DNA from: Oscillospiraceae bacterium
Lineage (GTDB): Bacteria > Bacillota > Clostridia > Oscillospirales > Oscillospiraceae
Assembly: GCA_015067975.1 (NCBI GenBank)
Contig: SVLK01000002.1
Span: 62,001 to 126,000 of the forward strand
Direction of reading: 5' to 3'
DNA length: 64,000 nt
Positions 37,380 through 46,297 of this stretch are shown here, in pieces (the stretch's first letter is position 1; the number at the start of each line of letters is the position of its first letter). The notes below the pieces were generated by a model. The model had not been told where the DNA came from, did no database searches, and saw nothing but the letters and a program-made list of their open reading frames with translations. The position numbers were made by a program, and so were the translations under genes.

Positions 37380-38540
37380 ATGATGTCTAACGAAACATAT
37401 AACAAAGAAAGCGGAACGAAAAAACGGGGTCTGGCCGTTTTCTACGATCCGCACAATGTCTACCAGTTTCTTTGGTATTATGCCACCAGCGGACAGGATA
37501 TCGAGTGGGACGCGCTGTGTCTGCCCAATTCCTTCCAGGGTGAGTACATCTCTGAATGGTCCGAAAAACTGGGGATTTTCAAGAATATCTATCGCCATGT
37601 GGAATTGTATGAGGGCTGGGGCCTGAAACAGCAGCTGGCACGTTTCCTGAAAATGTCTGCCTATGCGTTGGTGGGACAGCAGACGCGCTATGCCAAGAAA
37701 ACCATTACCGAAATGGTGGGGCATACGGATTATGATACGATGGTCGTATTGACGGATATGGGCTTTATCTCCGGCATGTTTTTGCTGCTGGGCAAGGAAA
37801 AGGAAGTCATCGTGTTGGAAGATGGTACGGCTGACTATGTGGCGCGCTCCTACAAGACCATTTTCTCCAAGCTGAATAATGCACATGCCTGGAAAGGCCT
37901 GCTGCTCACCGCTATGGGCTATAACTGCTTTGGCGGAACTTACCCGCTGCGCACGACAAAAGACTGCATCAAGTATTGCTCCCACCCCGACAAGATGCTC
38001 TATCGCGACTATCGGGAAATGCGTACGCTGTATGATTTCAGCAATACCGATACGGAGCTGTTCAACAGCCTGATGGAGCGTCTGTTCCCCACATTGGCCG
38101 AGTACTTCCGGGAAGAACGGGAGGCGGTGCTGTTTACCACTCCTGTAGATGACTATTTGCCTGAGGGCTATGAAAAGTATTGTCACCGCGTGGAGGACTA
38201 CATCAATAGCAAATACAAGACCGTTATCCTCAAAAAACACCCTCGCGACAACTTTATTTACAAGTTTGCTGAGGATGTAGATGTGGTGGAAATTGATAAG
38301 AGCATTCCTGCTGAAGCCATGCTGCGCTTCGTGCATCCGATGGATCTGGTATTTATGGGGCCCAGCTCTGTGAACCTCTACCTCAACCACACGGATTATA
38401 AGCCGGTTGTTATCAAATTCAACGGCCTGGAAGAGGAAAGCACCAAGTGCACCTCCGTTCGTGCCCAGTACATGGACAGTGTGGTGGATCACCATCTGGA
38501 GCTGCAGGAATACACACAGGACAACATAATTTATCTGTAA
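37380..38540 (+). CDS. Glycosyltransferase with bacterial sialyltransferase motifs (GT52/GT38-like)
   Basis: 386 residues from ATG 37380, GGGAGG at 37365-37370. Three motifs of the GT-B bacterial sialyl/polysialyltransferases occur in order and spacing: E147-D148-G149 (VLEDGTADY), H287-P288 (LKKHPRDN), and a Ser-Ser pair in GPSSVNLY about 40 residues further. In those families the Asp is the base and the His-Pro site binds the CMP donor. No signal peptide or membrane helix is seen, so it is cytoplasmic. With the cytidylyltransferase at 39489 it suggests a CMP-sugar donor. It could instead use a related nucleotide sugar. Confidence 0.72.
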   Translation: MMSNETYNKESGTKKRGLAVFYDPHNVYQFLWYYATSGQDIEWDALCLPNSFQGEYISEWSEKLGIFKNIYRHVELYEGWGLKQQLARFLKMSAYALVGQQTRYAKKTITEMVGHTDYDTMVVLTDMGFISGMFLLLGKEKEVIVLEDGTADYVARSYKTIFSKLNNAHAWKGLLLTAMGYNCFGGTYPLRTTKDCIKYCSHPDKMLYRDYREMRTLYDFSNTDTELFNSLMERLFPTLAEYFREEREAVLFTTPVDDYLPEGYEKYCHRVEDYINSKYKTVILKKHPRDNFIYKFAEDVDVVEIDKSIPAEAMLRFVHPMDLVFMGPSSVNLYLNHTDYKPVVIKFNGLEEESTKCTSVRAQYMDSVVDHHLELQEYTQDNIIYL

Positions 38541-38579
38541 GGATAATCTGTTTTCAACGCGGAAAAGGAGTGATATACT

Positions 38580-39476
38580 GTGAAACTCTGCCTTGGCACA
38601 GTCCAGTTCGGCATGGACTACGGTGTGCGCGGACAAAAAAAACCTTCCCTGGCGGATGCCATGGAAATGCTGGATTATGCATTGCACAACGGTGCGGATG
38701 CCATTGATACAGCCAATGCATACGGTGAAGCCGAAGCGGTGGTAGGTGCTTACTTCGAGAAGAACCCTGCCATGCGTCAGGCCACCCATGTGATTTCCAA
38801 ATTCAGCCCCGATCTGTTGGCAAATGCTGCACCGGAGCAGTACTATTCCATCATGAAGGCCCGGCTGGAAGAAACGCTGCAGCGCCTGCATACAGACTAT
38901 CTGGACGGCTGTTTGCTGCACAATTCCCGCTCTGTATACGATGATGCAATCATTGCTGCACTGGCTCGCCTGCGCAGCGAAGGTGCAGTGAAAAACATTG
39001 GTGTCTCTATCTATGAGTGCGAAGAGGCCACCACCGGTATTGAGCGCGGTGATCTGGATTTCTTGCAGCTGCCTTACAGTATTTTGGACCAGCGCATGCT
39101 GCATGGGGGTGTGTTCCGCCTGGCACAGGAAAGGAAAGTAACACTGCACTCGCGCAGTGTGTTCATTCAGGGTCTGGTACTGATGGATGAAGAAGAACTT
39201 CCCCCCTTCCTGCAGGAGGCAGGCCGCCCCGTTTTGCGCCAGCTGGACGAGCTGTGCCGCAAGACCGGCCTGAGTCGGATGGAACTGGCTATGGGGTTTG
39301 TGAAGAGTCAGGAGGCAATCTCCCACCTGGTGTTCGGTGTGGATAATCTGCCCCAGCTCAAAGAATTTATCGACATCTTTGACCGGGATCTCCCCGGCGA
39401 AGTTGTGGAAGAGGCCACACGGCTGTTTGCCGATGTTGACCCCTATCTTGTTATGCCAAACCGTTGGAAAAGATAA
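38580..39476 (+). CDS. Aldo/keto reductase
   Basis: 298 residues from GTG 38580 (AAAAGGAG at 38563-38570). The AKR pattern LGTVQFGMDYG is followed by the catalytic Asp/Tyr segment AIDTANAYGEAE, Lys in VISKFS and His in CLLHNS. No signal peptide. It lies between the sialyltransferase-like gene and the cytidylyltransferase gene. This AKR + SpsF + GSA-type aminotransferase trio suggests sequential reduction, amination and nucleotide activation of a sugar precursor. Confidence 0.9.
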   Translation: MKLCLGTVQFGMDYGVRGQKKPSLADAMEMLDYALHNGADAIDTANAYGEAEAVVGAYFEKNPAMRQATHVISKFSPDLLANAAPEQYYSIMKARLEETLQRLHTDYLDGCLLHNSRSVYDDAIIAALARLRSEGAVKNIGVSIYECEEATTGIERGDLDFLQLPYSILDQRMLHGGVFRLAQERKVTLHSRSVFIQGLVLMDEEELPPFLQEAGRPVLRQLDELCRKTGLSRMELAMGFVKSQEAISHLVFGVDNLPQLKEFIDIFDRDLPGEVVEEATRLFADVDPYLVMPNRWKR

Positions 39477-39488
39477 GGAAGTGAAGTT

Positions 39489-40259
39489 ATGCATTATGTA
39501 GCTATGATTCAGGCTCGATGCGGCTCCTCCCGGCTTCCCGGCAAGATTCTGAAGGATCTTTGCGGCAAGCCGGTGCTGCAGCACGTGATCGAGCGCGTAC
39601 AAAAGAGTAAACACATGACCGAAGTGGTGGTGGTAACCTCTATCGATCCCCAGAACCTGCCTGTAATGAAGCTTTGCGCTGACATGGGGGTGCGTGTCTT
39701 TGCCGGTGCAGAGAACGATGTGCTGGACCGCTTTTACCAGATGGCCAAGCTGATCCGCCCTGACTATGTGGTACGCATTACCGCTGACTGCCCCTGCTTT
39801 GACTGGACGCTGCTGGACCGCGCCGTAGAGGCCATGGAGCCCGGTGTGGACTATCTGTCCGATTTCGGCGAGACAATGCCTGATGGCCTGGATCTGGAGA
39901 TCATGACCTTCCAGGCGCTGGAAAAGGCATGGAAAGAGGCCGATATGGCTTCCGAGCGTGAACATGTGACCCAGTACATTCGCAAGCACCCTGAGTACTT
40001 TAATCTCAAGGATCTGCCCGGACCCGTAGAGGGAATCGGCCATCTGCGCTGGACGTTGGACGAGGCGGAGGACTATGAGCTGATTCAGAAGATCTATGAG
40101 CATTTTACTGCGGTCGGCAAAGCAGATTTCCTGCTGGGCGACATTCTGGACTTCCTGCGTGAAAACCCGGAGCTGTGTGAGATCAATGCGAAGTTTGCTC
40201 GTAACGAAGGGCTGGCAAAATCCCTTCGCGAAGATAAAATTGTAGAACATAATAACTGA
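39489..40259 (+). CDS. SpsF-type cytidylyltransferase (CMP-sugar synthase family)
   Basis: 256 residues. The N-terminal nucleotide-binding motif MIQARCGSSRLPGKILKDL is the SpsF variant of the CMP-sialate/KDO synthase family, followed by GVRVFAGAENDVLDRFY and VRITADCPCFD with the metal-binding Asp. It should couple CTP to an acidic or amino sugar, although SpsF substrate specificity is poorly known. The stop codon is 15 nt before the aminotransferase gene's ATG. Confidence 0.88.
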   Translation: MHYVAMIQARCGSSRLPGKILKDLCGKPVLQHVIERVQKSKHMTEVVVVTSIDPQNLPVMKLCADMGVRVFAGAENDVLDRFYQMAKLIRPDYVVRITADCPCFDWTLLDRAVEAMEPGVDYLSDFGETMPDGLDLEIMTFQALEKAWKEADMASEREHVTQYIRKHPEYFNLKDLPGPVEGIGHLRWTLDEAEDYELIQKIYEHFTAVGKADFLLGDILDFLRENPELCEINAKFARNEGLAKSLREDKIVEHNN

Positions 40260-40274
40260 TTGAGGTGGATAATC

Positions 40275-41588
40275 ATGGGAAAAGGACAAGAATTGTATAA
40301 CAGAGCCAAAGAAATCATTCCCGGTGGTACGCAGCTGCTGAGCAAGCGCCCCGAGATGTTCCTGCCCGAATACTGGCCCTCCTACTACAGCAAGGCCAAG
40401 GGCTGCGAAGTTTGGGACATGGATGGTAACCACTACTATGACATGACCATGATGGGCGTAGGCGCCAATGTGCTGGGTTATGCTTATGACCCCGTGGACG
40501 ATGCGGCCCGTGAGGCCATTGCCAACGGCGGTATGTGCTCTCTGAACGCTCCCGAGGAAGTGGAGTTGGCCGAACTGCTGCTGGAACTGCATCCCTGGGC
40601 CGGTAAGGTGCGCTATGCCAAGGCCGGCGGTGAAGCTATGGCTATGGCTACCCGTATTGCCCGTGCCAGCGCCAAGAAGGATATCGTTCTGGTCTGCGGC
40701 TATCACGGCTGGCATGACTGGTATCTGGCCGCCAACCTGGTTAAGGGCGATCCTCTGGCCGGCGTACACCTGCAGGGTTTGGATCCCACCGGTGTGCCCC
40801 GCGATCTGGCCGGCAGCAACCTGATTTTCCATTACAACGATCTGGACGCTTTCAAGAAGCTGGTGGACGAGAACCAGGGCAAGATCGCTGCCGTGATCAT
40901 GGAGCCCATCCGCAACGACTATCCTGAGAATGGTTTCCTGCATGAGATCCGCCGCATCACCAAGGAGAACGGCATCCTGCTGGTGTTCGACGAGGTTTCC
41001 TCCGGTTTCCGTATGTGCCCCGGCGGCAGCCACAAGGTGCTGGGTGTGGAGCCTGACATCGCTGTGTTCGCCAAGGCTATGACCAACGGCTATCCTGTCG
41101 CTGCCGTTATCGGCCGTGATGAGGTGATGTCCGCTGCGCAGGACACCTTTATCTCCAGTACCTTCTGGACGGAGCGCATCGCCTTGGCCGCCACTGTGAA
41201 GGCTGTGCGTGAGTACTGTGCCAAGAACGTGCATGAGTACCAGATGACCATTGGCAAGCGCGTGCAGGACGGTTGGGCTGCTCAGGCAGAGAAGGCTGGC
41301 ATCCATATCCATGTGGGCGGCATTTATCCGCTGAGCCACTTCTCCTTTGAAGAGGGCGATGCACTGGTTTGCAAGACCTACTTCACCCAGGAAATGCTGA
41401 AAAAAGGCTATCTGGCCTACACCGGCTTCTACTCCTCTCTGGCACACACCGAAGAAATCGTGGACGGCTATCTGGCTGCCTGCGGCGAAGTGTTCGCCAA
41501 AATCGCCGACATTCTGCACAACGGCGGCAATGTGGCTGACCATCTGGATGGCCCTGTCTGCCATGCCGGCTTCCAGCGTCTGAACTAA
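40275..41588 (+). CDS. Class III (glutamate-1-semialdehyde-type) aminotransferase
   Basis: 437 residues from ATG 40275 (GGTGG at 40264-40268). Fold-type I PLP enzyme: IIPGGTQLLSKRP at the start, G-Y-H-G-W-H-D-W, the PLP-binding FDEVSSGFR and the Schiff-base Lys in VFAKAMTNGYP. It is similar to HemL in length, but its place beside AKR and SpsF genes and away from any heme genes argues for amination of a sugar or keto-acid intermediate. Codons are strongly C/G-ending, suggesting high expression. Confidence 0.88.
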   Translation: MGKGQELYNRAKEIIPGGTQLLSKRPEMFLPEYWPSYYSKAKGCEVWDMDGNHYYDMTMMGVGANVLGYAYDPVDDAAREAIANGGMCSLNAPEEVELAELLLELHPWAGKVRYAKAGGEAMAMATRIARASAKKDIVLVCGYHGWHDWYLAANLVKGDPLAGVHLQGLDPTGVPRDLAGSNLIFHYNDLDAFKKLVDENQGKIAAVIMEPIRNDYPENGFLHEIRRITKENGILLVFDEVSSGFRMCPGGSHKVLGVEPDIAVFAKAMTNGYPVAAVIGRDEVMSAAQDTFISSTFWTERIALAATVKAVREYCAKNVHEYQMTIGKRVQDGWAAQAEKAGIHIHVGGIYPLSHFSFEEGDALVCKTYFTQEMLKKGYLAYTGFYSSLAHTEEIVDGYLAACGEVFAKIADILHNGGNVADHLDGPVCHAGFQRLN

Positions 41589-41642
41589 TAAAACAGACCC
41601 CCTGCGTGTGTATCATCGCGGAAGAGTCTTATGATGCGCTGT

Positions 41643-41677
41643 CCTCCCATTGACCGACTTGTCCGGCCAATGGGAGG
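41643..41677. terminator. Long hairpin, possible weak terminator
   Basis: Stem CCTCCCATTG / CAATGGGAGG (10 bp) with an inner CCG/CGG pairing. The following sequence is only moderately T-rich, so termination is uncertain. It separates the sugar-synthesis genes from the MBOAT group. The remaining 41589-41793 bases hold nothing else recognisable. Confidence 0.45.
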
Positions 41678-41793
41678 TAAGTGCGTCTTTCTTATCGCAG
41701 ATGAACCAAAGATAAACAAGAGCCATTCTTTCACTTTCGCTGGAAACGAATGCGTCCACAAGGAAGTGCTTTTTTGAGAAAGGATCCAATTCA

Positions 41794-43212
41794 GTGGATA
41801 TTACAAATGTTCTTTTTTTATTCTGGATTTTACCGATTTCTCTGGCGGTGTATTATCTTGCCGGAGAAAGAGTGCGGCCATATGTGCTTGTGGCGATTAA
41901 TCTGTTGTTTTATGCATGCGGTGCTTTTTCTTATTTCTGGCTGTTTGTCATATCCACCCTGGATACCGTAGGATTGGGAAGAAGCATTGCAGCGGTAAAG
42001 GGACGGGTCGGTAAAAAGGCTTTATTATTCTTTGGTGTTACATATAATTTGTGCCTGCTTGCTTTTTATAAATATGCCGGTACTTTCTTATCCCGGCTCG
42101 GGATCGCTCCCGACCTGGCAGTTTCCCTGCGTGGCATAGCACTGCCGTTAGGGATTTCGTTCTTTACCTTTAAGGCAATTTCGTATTTGGTCGACATCTA
42201 TTATCAGCGGGCGGAGCTCGCAACTCGTCCGGTGCAGGATGTACTGTATCTTTCGTTCTTTGCACAAGTGATTTCCGGTCCGCTGACGCGCTACAGTGAG
42301 ATGAGCCAATCTGCGCTGAGCGACAGTCATAAGGCAAACTGGGACTTGTTTTCCGAAGGTGTTTACCGTTTTATCATCGGTTTCAATAAAAAAATGCTGC
42401 TGGCTAATGTTCTGACCAATATCGTCAACGAAACTTTTACAGCAGACTTTTCCGATTTTTCCGTTGCTTATGCATGGCTTGGTGCCATTTGCTACTCTTT
42501 GCAGCTTTTCTTTGACTTTTCCGGATATTCCGACATGGCGATTGGCCTTTCACAGATGTTTGGCTATCGCTGTGGTGAGAACTTCCGTTATCCGTATACC
42601 ACGGACTCTGTGGCCCGTTTCTGGAGAAAGTGGCACATTTCTCTGGGCGCTTGGTTCCGGGACTATGTATATATTCCGCTGGGTGGCTCCCGGGTATCCG
42701 GCAGAGTCTATTTGAACCTGTTGGCCGTCTGGCTGTTGACCGGCGTGTGGCATGGTGCTTCTTTGAACTTCATTGCCTGGGGCCTGGGCTATTTTATCTT
42801 GATCGCATTTGAACGCAGAACCGGTCTGCCGGGATGTCTGAAGAGCTGGGTGGGAAAAACTGTCTACCGGATCTTGGTACTATTGTTCATCAATTTCCAG
42901 TGGGTACTCTTCCGCTCGCAGGGATTGAAACATGGTTTGCGCTATCTGCGCCGTATGATTTATTGCGCACCAAATCCTTTCGCCGATCAGCGGGCACTGT
43001 TTTTGCTGAAGGATAATCTGGCATTTATTGTTGTCGGACTTATTCTGTGCATGCCAGTCGTTCCCTGGATTGGTAAGAAACTGGAAGGACACAAGACTGC
43101 ACACGCAGTTTACGAGGCGGCAGTGGCTGTAATCAGCCTTGTGCTGTTCGTCTGGGCTGTTTCGTTTGTGGTTTCCGGCATGAACAATCCATTCGCTTAC
43201 GGCAACTTCTGA
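41794..43212 (+). CDS. MBOAT family O-acyltransferase (AlgI/DltB-like)
   Basis: 472 residues from GTG 41794; AAAGGA stands upstream and no ATG fits better. About ten to twelve membrane helices. MBOAT hallmarks: FFTFKAISYLVDIYYQR, the WHISLGAWFRDYVYIPLGGSR loop and the catalytic His in LTGVWHGASLNF. It moves acyl groups across the membrane for transfer to a surface polymer. It pairs with the AlgJ-like gene 23 nt downstream. Codon use here is visibly more A/T-rich than in neighbouring genes. Confidence 0.93.
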   Translation: MDITNVLFLFWILPISLAVYYLAGERVRPYVLVAINLLFYACGAFSYFWLFVISTLDTVGLGRSIAAVKGRVGKKALLFFGVTYNLCLLAFYKYAGTFLSRLGIAPDLAVSLRGIALPLGISFFTFKAISYLVDIYYQRAELATRPVQDVLYLSFFAQVISGPLTRYSEMSQSALSDSHKANWDLFSEGVYRFIIGFNKKMLLANVLTNIVNETFTADFSDFSVAYAWLGAICYSLQLFFDFSGYSDMAIGLSQMFGYRCGENFRYPYTTDSVARFWRKWHISLGAWFRDYVYIPLGGSRVSGRVYLNLLAVWLLTGVWHGASLNFIAWGLGYFILIAFERRTGLPGCLKSWVGKTVYRILVLLFINFQWVLFRSQGLKHGLRYLRRMIYCAPNPFADQRALFLLKDNLAFIVVGLILCMPVVPWIGKKLEGHKTAHAVYEAAVAVISLVLFVWAVSFVVSGMNNPFAYGNF

Positions 43213-43235
43213 TAAGCCGTAAAGGAGTATAAATT

Positions 43236-44417
43236 ATGAAACATCTTCGTATCAAACAAGCACTTGCTTGGGTATTCCTTCTCGGACTAACCGTTTTTTT
43301 TGTGCGAAGCGCCCCTCTTTCTTCGTTGGTGCAGCTTTCTGATTGGCTCCGACAGGACCGGGAAAATGCGGTTGGCATCGATGTGTTGGAGCAGAGTTAT
43401 GCTGACAAGCTATGGAAAAAAGAAGCATTTCTTAACCTCAATGGTGCAGCAGCAAAACTGCTCAAGATGCGGGGCTACTACAGCGATTTGGGTATGTATA
43501 TCACGGACAACGACTATATTGTAACAGCCACCCGGGAAACAACCACGGACTATGAGGTGGATCAAACCATTGCGCTGGAGCGATTTTGCCGTGAAAACGG
43601 CATAAACTTTTGCTATGTGAATCAACCCATCAAGTATTTGGACGATTCCTCGCTGAACCGTTTTGGCATTATGACCTATGCAAATAAAAATGCGGATCTT
43701 TTCCTGCAGCGGATCAGCAACGCCGGTGTTCCGACACTGGATCTGCGCCAATCCATTATAGATGAGGGGTTGAACATCTATGATATGTTCTACCGGACAG
43801 ATCACCACTGGACAACCCAGACAGGGCTTTGGGCCAGCGGCAAAATTGCAGAGCGGCTGAATCAATCCTGCGGCTACAATATTGATCTGACGCTGTACGA
43901 CTCTACCAACTATACTGTTACCGAGTGGGAGAACTGTTGGTTGGGAGAGCAGGGCCAAAAGGTGGGAGAAACCTATGTGGGACGGGATGATTTCGCACTG
44001 ATAAAACCAAATTTCCCCACATCCTATACATTTAAAACTTCAGAAGGTATCGAAGAAGGCACTTTTGACAATTTCCTGAACGAGAGCGTCTACGATCCAC
44101 TGCCCGATGGCCAGCCTAACCGAAATAGCTGGTATTACTCGTATTTACGGAAAAATGCCGTTAACCACAATGTGGACTACGGAAAGGTTTTACTGATAGG
44201 TGATTCCTATGCGCATCTGACAGTGCCGTTCCTTTCTCTGGGTATTGCGGAACTTGATTCTCTGATTCTGAGAGATGTCGGCAGTGACTTTCAGCTAACA
44301 GAACTCATATTGAGCGGTGGCTACGATACGGTTCTTGTGTGTTACGCGCAGAACATGATCGGCAGTCATGACAGTCCCCAGAGCGCAAACTACGCAATGT
44401 ATTCTTTTATTCAGTAA
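43236..44417 (+). CDS. AlgJ/AlgX-like SGNH-type O-acetyltransferase partner
   Basis: 393 residues with one N-terminal membrane helix (about 9-25) that anchors an extracytoplasmic domain. Catalytic-type motifs match AlgJ/AlgX: the D-H pair in YRTDHHWTTQTG and the nucleophile Ser in LLIGDSYAH. It should accept the acetyl group supplied by the MBOAT protein and place it on the polysaccharide. AAAGGAG precedes the ATG. Codon use is A/T-richer, like the MBOAT gene. Confidence 0.87.
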   Translation: MKHLRIKQALAWVFLLGLTVFFVRSAPLSSLVQLSDWLRQDRENAVGIDVLEQSYADKLWKKEAFLNLNGAAAKLLKMRGYYSDLGMYITDNDYIVTATRETTTDYEVDQTIALERFCRENGINFCYVNQPIKYLDDSSLNRFGIMTYANKNADLFLQRISNAGVPTLDLRQSIIDEGLNIYDMFYRTDHHWTTQTGLWASGKIAERLNQSCGYNIDLTLYDSTNYTVTEWENCWLGEQGQKVGETYVGRDDFALIKPNFPTSYTFKTSEGIEEGTFDNFLNESVYDPLPDGQPNRNSWYYSYLRKNAVNHNVDYGKVLLIGDSYAHLTVPFLSLGIAELDSLILRDVGSDFQLTELILSGGYDTVLVCYAQNMIGSHDSPQSANYAMYSFIQ

Positions 44418-44455
44418 TCCACTTGCTACTATACGAAAGGAGATTCCTTGCGTTT

Positions 44456-46219
44456 ATGACTTTTGCAACTGCAAGAAATAGTTTTATCTCCAGACTAAAA
44501 CAGAATTACGGACTGCTGCTGTCGGCACTCCTTTTTGCGGCGCTGGTGGCGTATGTTTTGGTAGTAGGAGAGAACATCTATCTGCCCATCAACGACAGCC
44601 TCGACTCCAATGTAACCATCTACAAAATGGCGGCGGACAACAAACTTTATTGGCAGGAGACAGGTGTACTGCCGTTTTTGGGCGGTAAGCAGGAGGGTTT
44701 TTCCTTCCGGGCGTGGCTGAATCTGGAAGCGACCATCTATATGCTGCTGCCGGCCTTTACCGCCTATATGACGGTGCTGTTTTTGAAGCTGGCGATGTCC
44801 ATTCTGGGCTTTTACTGCTTGGGTCGATTGATCCGCCGTTACGGCGATATGCCGGTAGATCTGAATGTGTGGGCCATCTGCGGCTTCATCTACGGTATTC
44901 TTGGCCAGTGGCCCCATGCGGCGTTGGGCTTTGCCTCCATTCCGTGGTGGGTCTGTGCCTTGTACTTTATCTACAAGGAGAATAAGTGGTACTATACGCC
45001 TATTCCGCTGGTATTTTTATGGACCACCTCGCTGGCGATGCTGGCCATCTTCATTTTGTTCTACCTGGTGGTCATCACGCTGGGTTTGTGCATTAAGAAT
45101 CGGCGCATCGAATGGTGTCTGGGCCTGAGCACACTGGAGCTGATGGCGGCCTACGCGCTGGTGGATATGAATCTGTTGCAGCAGGCCAGTGATCATTCCA
45201 GTGAAACGATCAAGTCGCTGGTTGCCACGTTGTACTATGACACCATTGAAACCTGTATTCGCAAGCTGCCGGACGCCTTTTTGCTGGGACAGTACCATGC
45301 CGGCGGTTCGCCACTGCGCTATCTGGTGATCCCTGTGGTCTGCCTGGCCTTCCTCTTCTTCGTGATCAAGTTTCTGGCAGACCGGAAAGACGGCAATTTT
45401 GTGCTGGTCTATGTGGTGGCATGCGTCATGATTGGCATTAATACCTGCGCCTTTGCTTTTGATCAGAGCTTTATTTTCCGCCACATCATTACCTTCGCCG
45501 GCGGATTTACCTTCTCCCGGTTCAACTGGCTGAACCCGTTTTTGTTCCTGCTCTGCTTTGCGCTGACGCTGAACTATTTCTTTGTGCGCAAAAAGAAGCT
45601 GCAGCTATTGCTGCCGCTGCTGCTGGCGGTGAACATTTTAGCGGTTGTACGCGATAATCCGCCCGGTTCGTACCATACGATGTACAACATTTTGGTGCAG
45701 AACTATGGCAGAGATGTGGAAGAGGAATCGTTCTATTTCACATGGAAAGAGTACTATTCCGAAGATCTCTTCACAAAGATCAAAGAGGAGATCGGCTATG
45801 ACGGAGAGTACTCCGCTGCCTACGGTTTCGAACCGTCCACACTGCAGTATAACCAGATCGCTACCATTGACGGCTACTATTCCAATATTGGCTTGGACTA
45901 CTACAAGAAGTTCACCAAGCTGCTCGCGCCTCTGCTGGAATTCGATACATACCATCAGGACTACTGGAGTGCGGCCAGCGGACGATGCTATCTTTACTCG
46001 CCGGCATGGGATTTCTATCTGCCCAAAGAGTCACACTCCTTTGAGCAGCCGCTGTACATCAACCCTGTTGTATTCCGCCAGATGGGGGGACGGTATGTGT
46101 TCTCCCGTGTGCTGATCCAGAACAGCGATGAGCTGGGCTTTGTTTGCCGCGGCAGATTTACCGATCCGGAGTCGCCCTATGTCATCTATGTGTATGACAA
46201 TCAGAAACCTGTGAAGTAA
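44456..46219 (+). CDS. Large polytopic membrane protein (YkoS/DUF6044-like)
   Basis: 587 residues from ATG 44456; AAAGGAG lies 13 nt upstream, a slightly long spacing, but no other in-frame start fits. About a dozen membrane helices run to residue 400, then comes an outside-facing C-terminal domain of about 180 residues. The first loop has ENIYLPINDSLDSNV, a pattern I associate with the YkoS-type proteins that accompany MBOAT/AlgJ pairs in Firmicutes. That family link is from memory and moderate in certainty. Probably a membrane glycosyltransferase or polymer-assembly factor. Last gene of the polysaccharide locus. Confidence 0.7.
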   Translation: MTFATARNSFISRLKQNYGLLLSALLFAALVAYVLVVGENIYLPINDSLDSNVTIYKMAADNKLYWQETGVLPFLGGKQEGFSFRAWLNLEATIYMLLPAFTAYMTVLFLKLAMSILGFYCLGRLIRRYGDMPVDLNVWAICGFIYGILGQWPHAALGFASIPWWVCALYFIYKENKWYYTPIPLVFLWTTSLAMLAIFILFYLVVITLGLCIKNRRIEWCLGLSTLELMAAYALVDMNLLQQASDHSSETIKSLVATLYYDTIETCIRKLPDAFLLGQYHAGGSPLRYLVIPVVCLAFLFFVIKFLADRKDGNFVLVYVVACVMIGINTCAFAFDQSFIFRHIITFAGGFTFSRFNWLNPFLFLLCFALTLNYFFVRKKKLQLLLPLLLAVNILAVVRDNPPGSYHTMYNILVQNYGRDVEEESFYFTWKEYYSEDLFTKIKEEIGYDGEYSAAYGFEPSTLQYNQIATIDGYYSNIGLDYYKKFTKLLAPLLEFDTYHQDYWSAASGRCYLYSPAWDFYLPKESHSFEQPLYINPVVFRQMGGRYVFSRVLIQNSDELGFVCRGRFTDPESPYVIYVYDNQKPVK

Positions 46220-46247
46220 AGCGTTTCCATTCGACAAATAGTGCAAT

Positions 46248-46289
46248 AAAAAGACAGGCAGTCACAGCAAAGTGACTACCTGTCTTTTT
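46248..46289. terminator. Bidirectional terminator ending the polysaccharide locus
   Basis: AAAAAGACAGG...CAGTCAC / GTGACT...CCTGTCTTTTT, a long stem with A-run and T-run at the two ends. It serves the plus-strand locus and the convergent endonuclease IV gene. Confidence 0.9.
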
Positions 46290-46297
46290 GTTTGGGT

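Noticed and set aside
37338-41564. A 1400-codon minus-strand frame opposite five polysaccharide genes
   Set aside because: It covers several well-recognised plus-strand genes with proper ribosome sites; its composition is that of antisense shadow.
40275-41588. Calling this hemL (heme synthesis)
   Set aside because: It lies in a sugar-synthesis block with AKR and SpsF genes and without heme genes.
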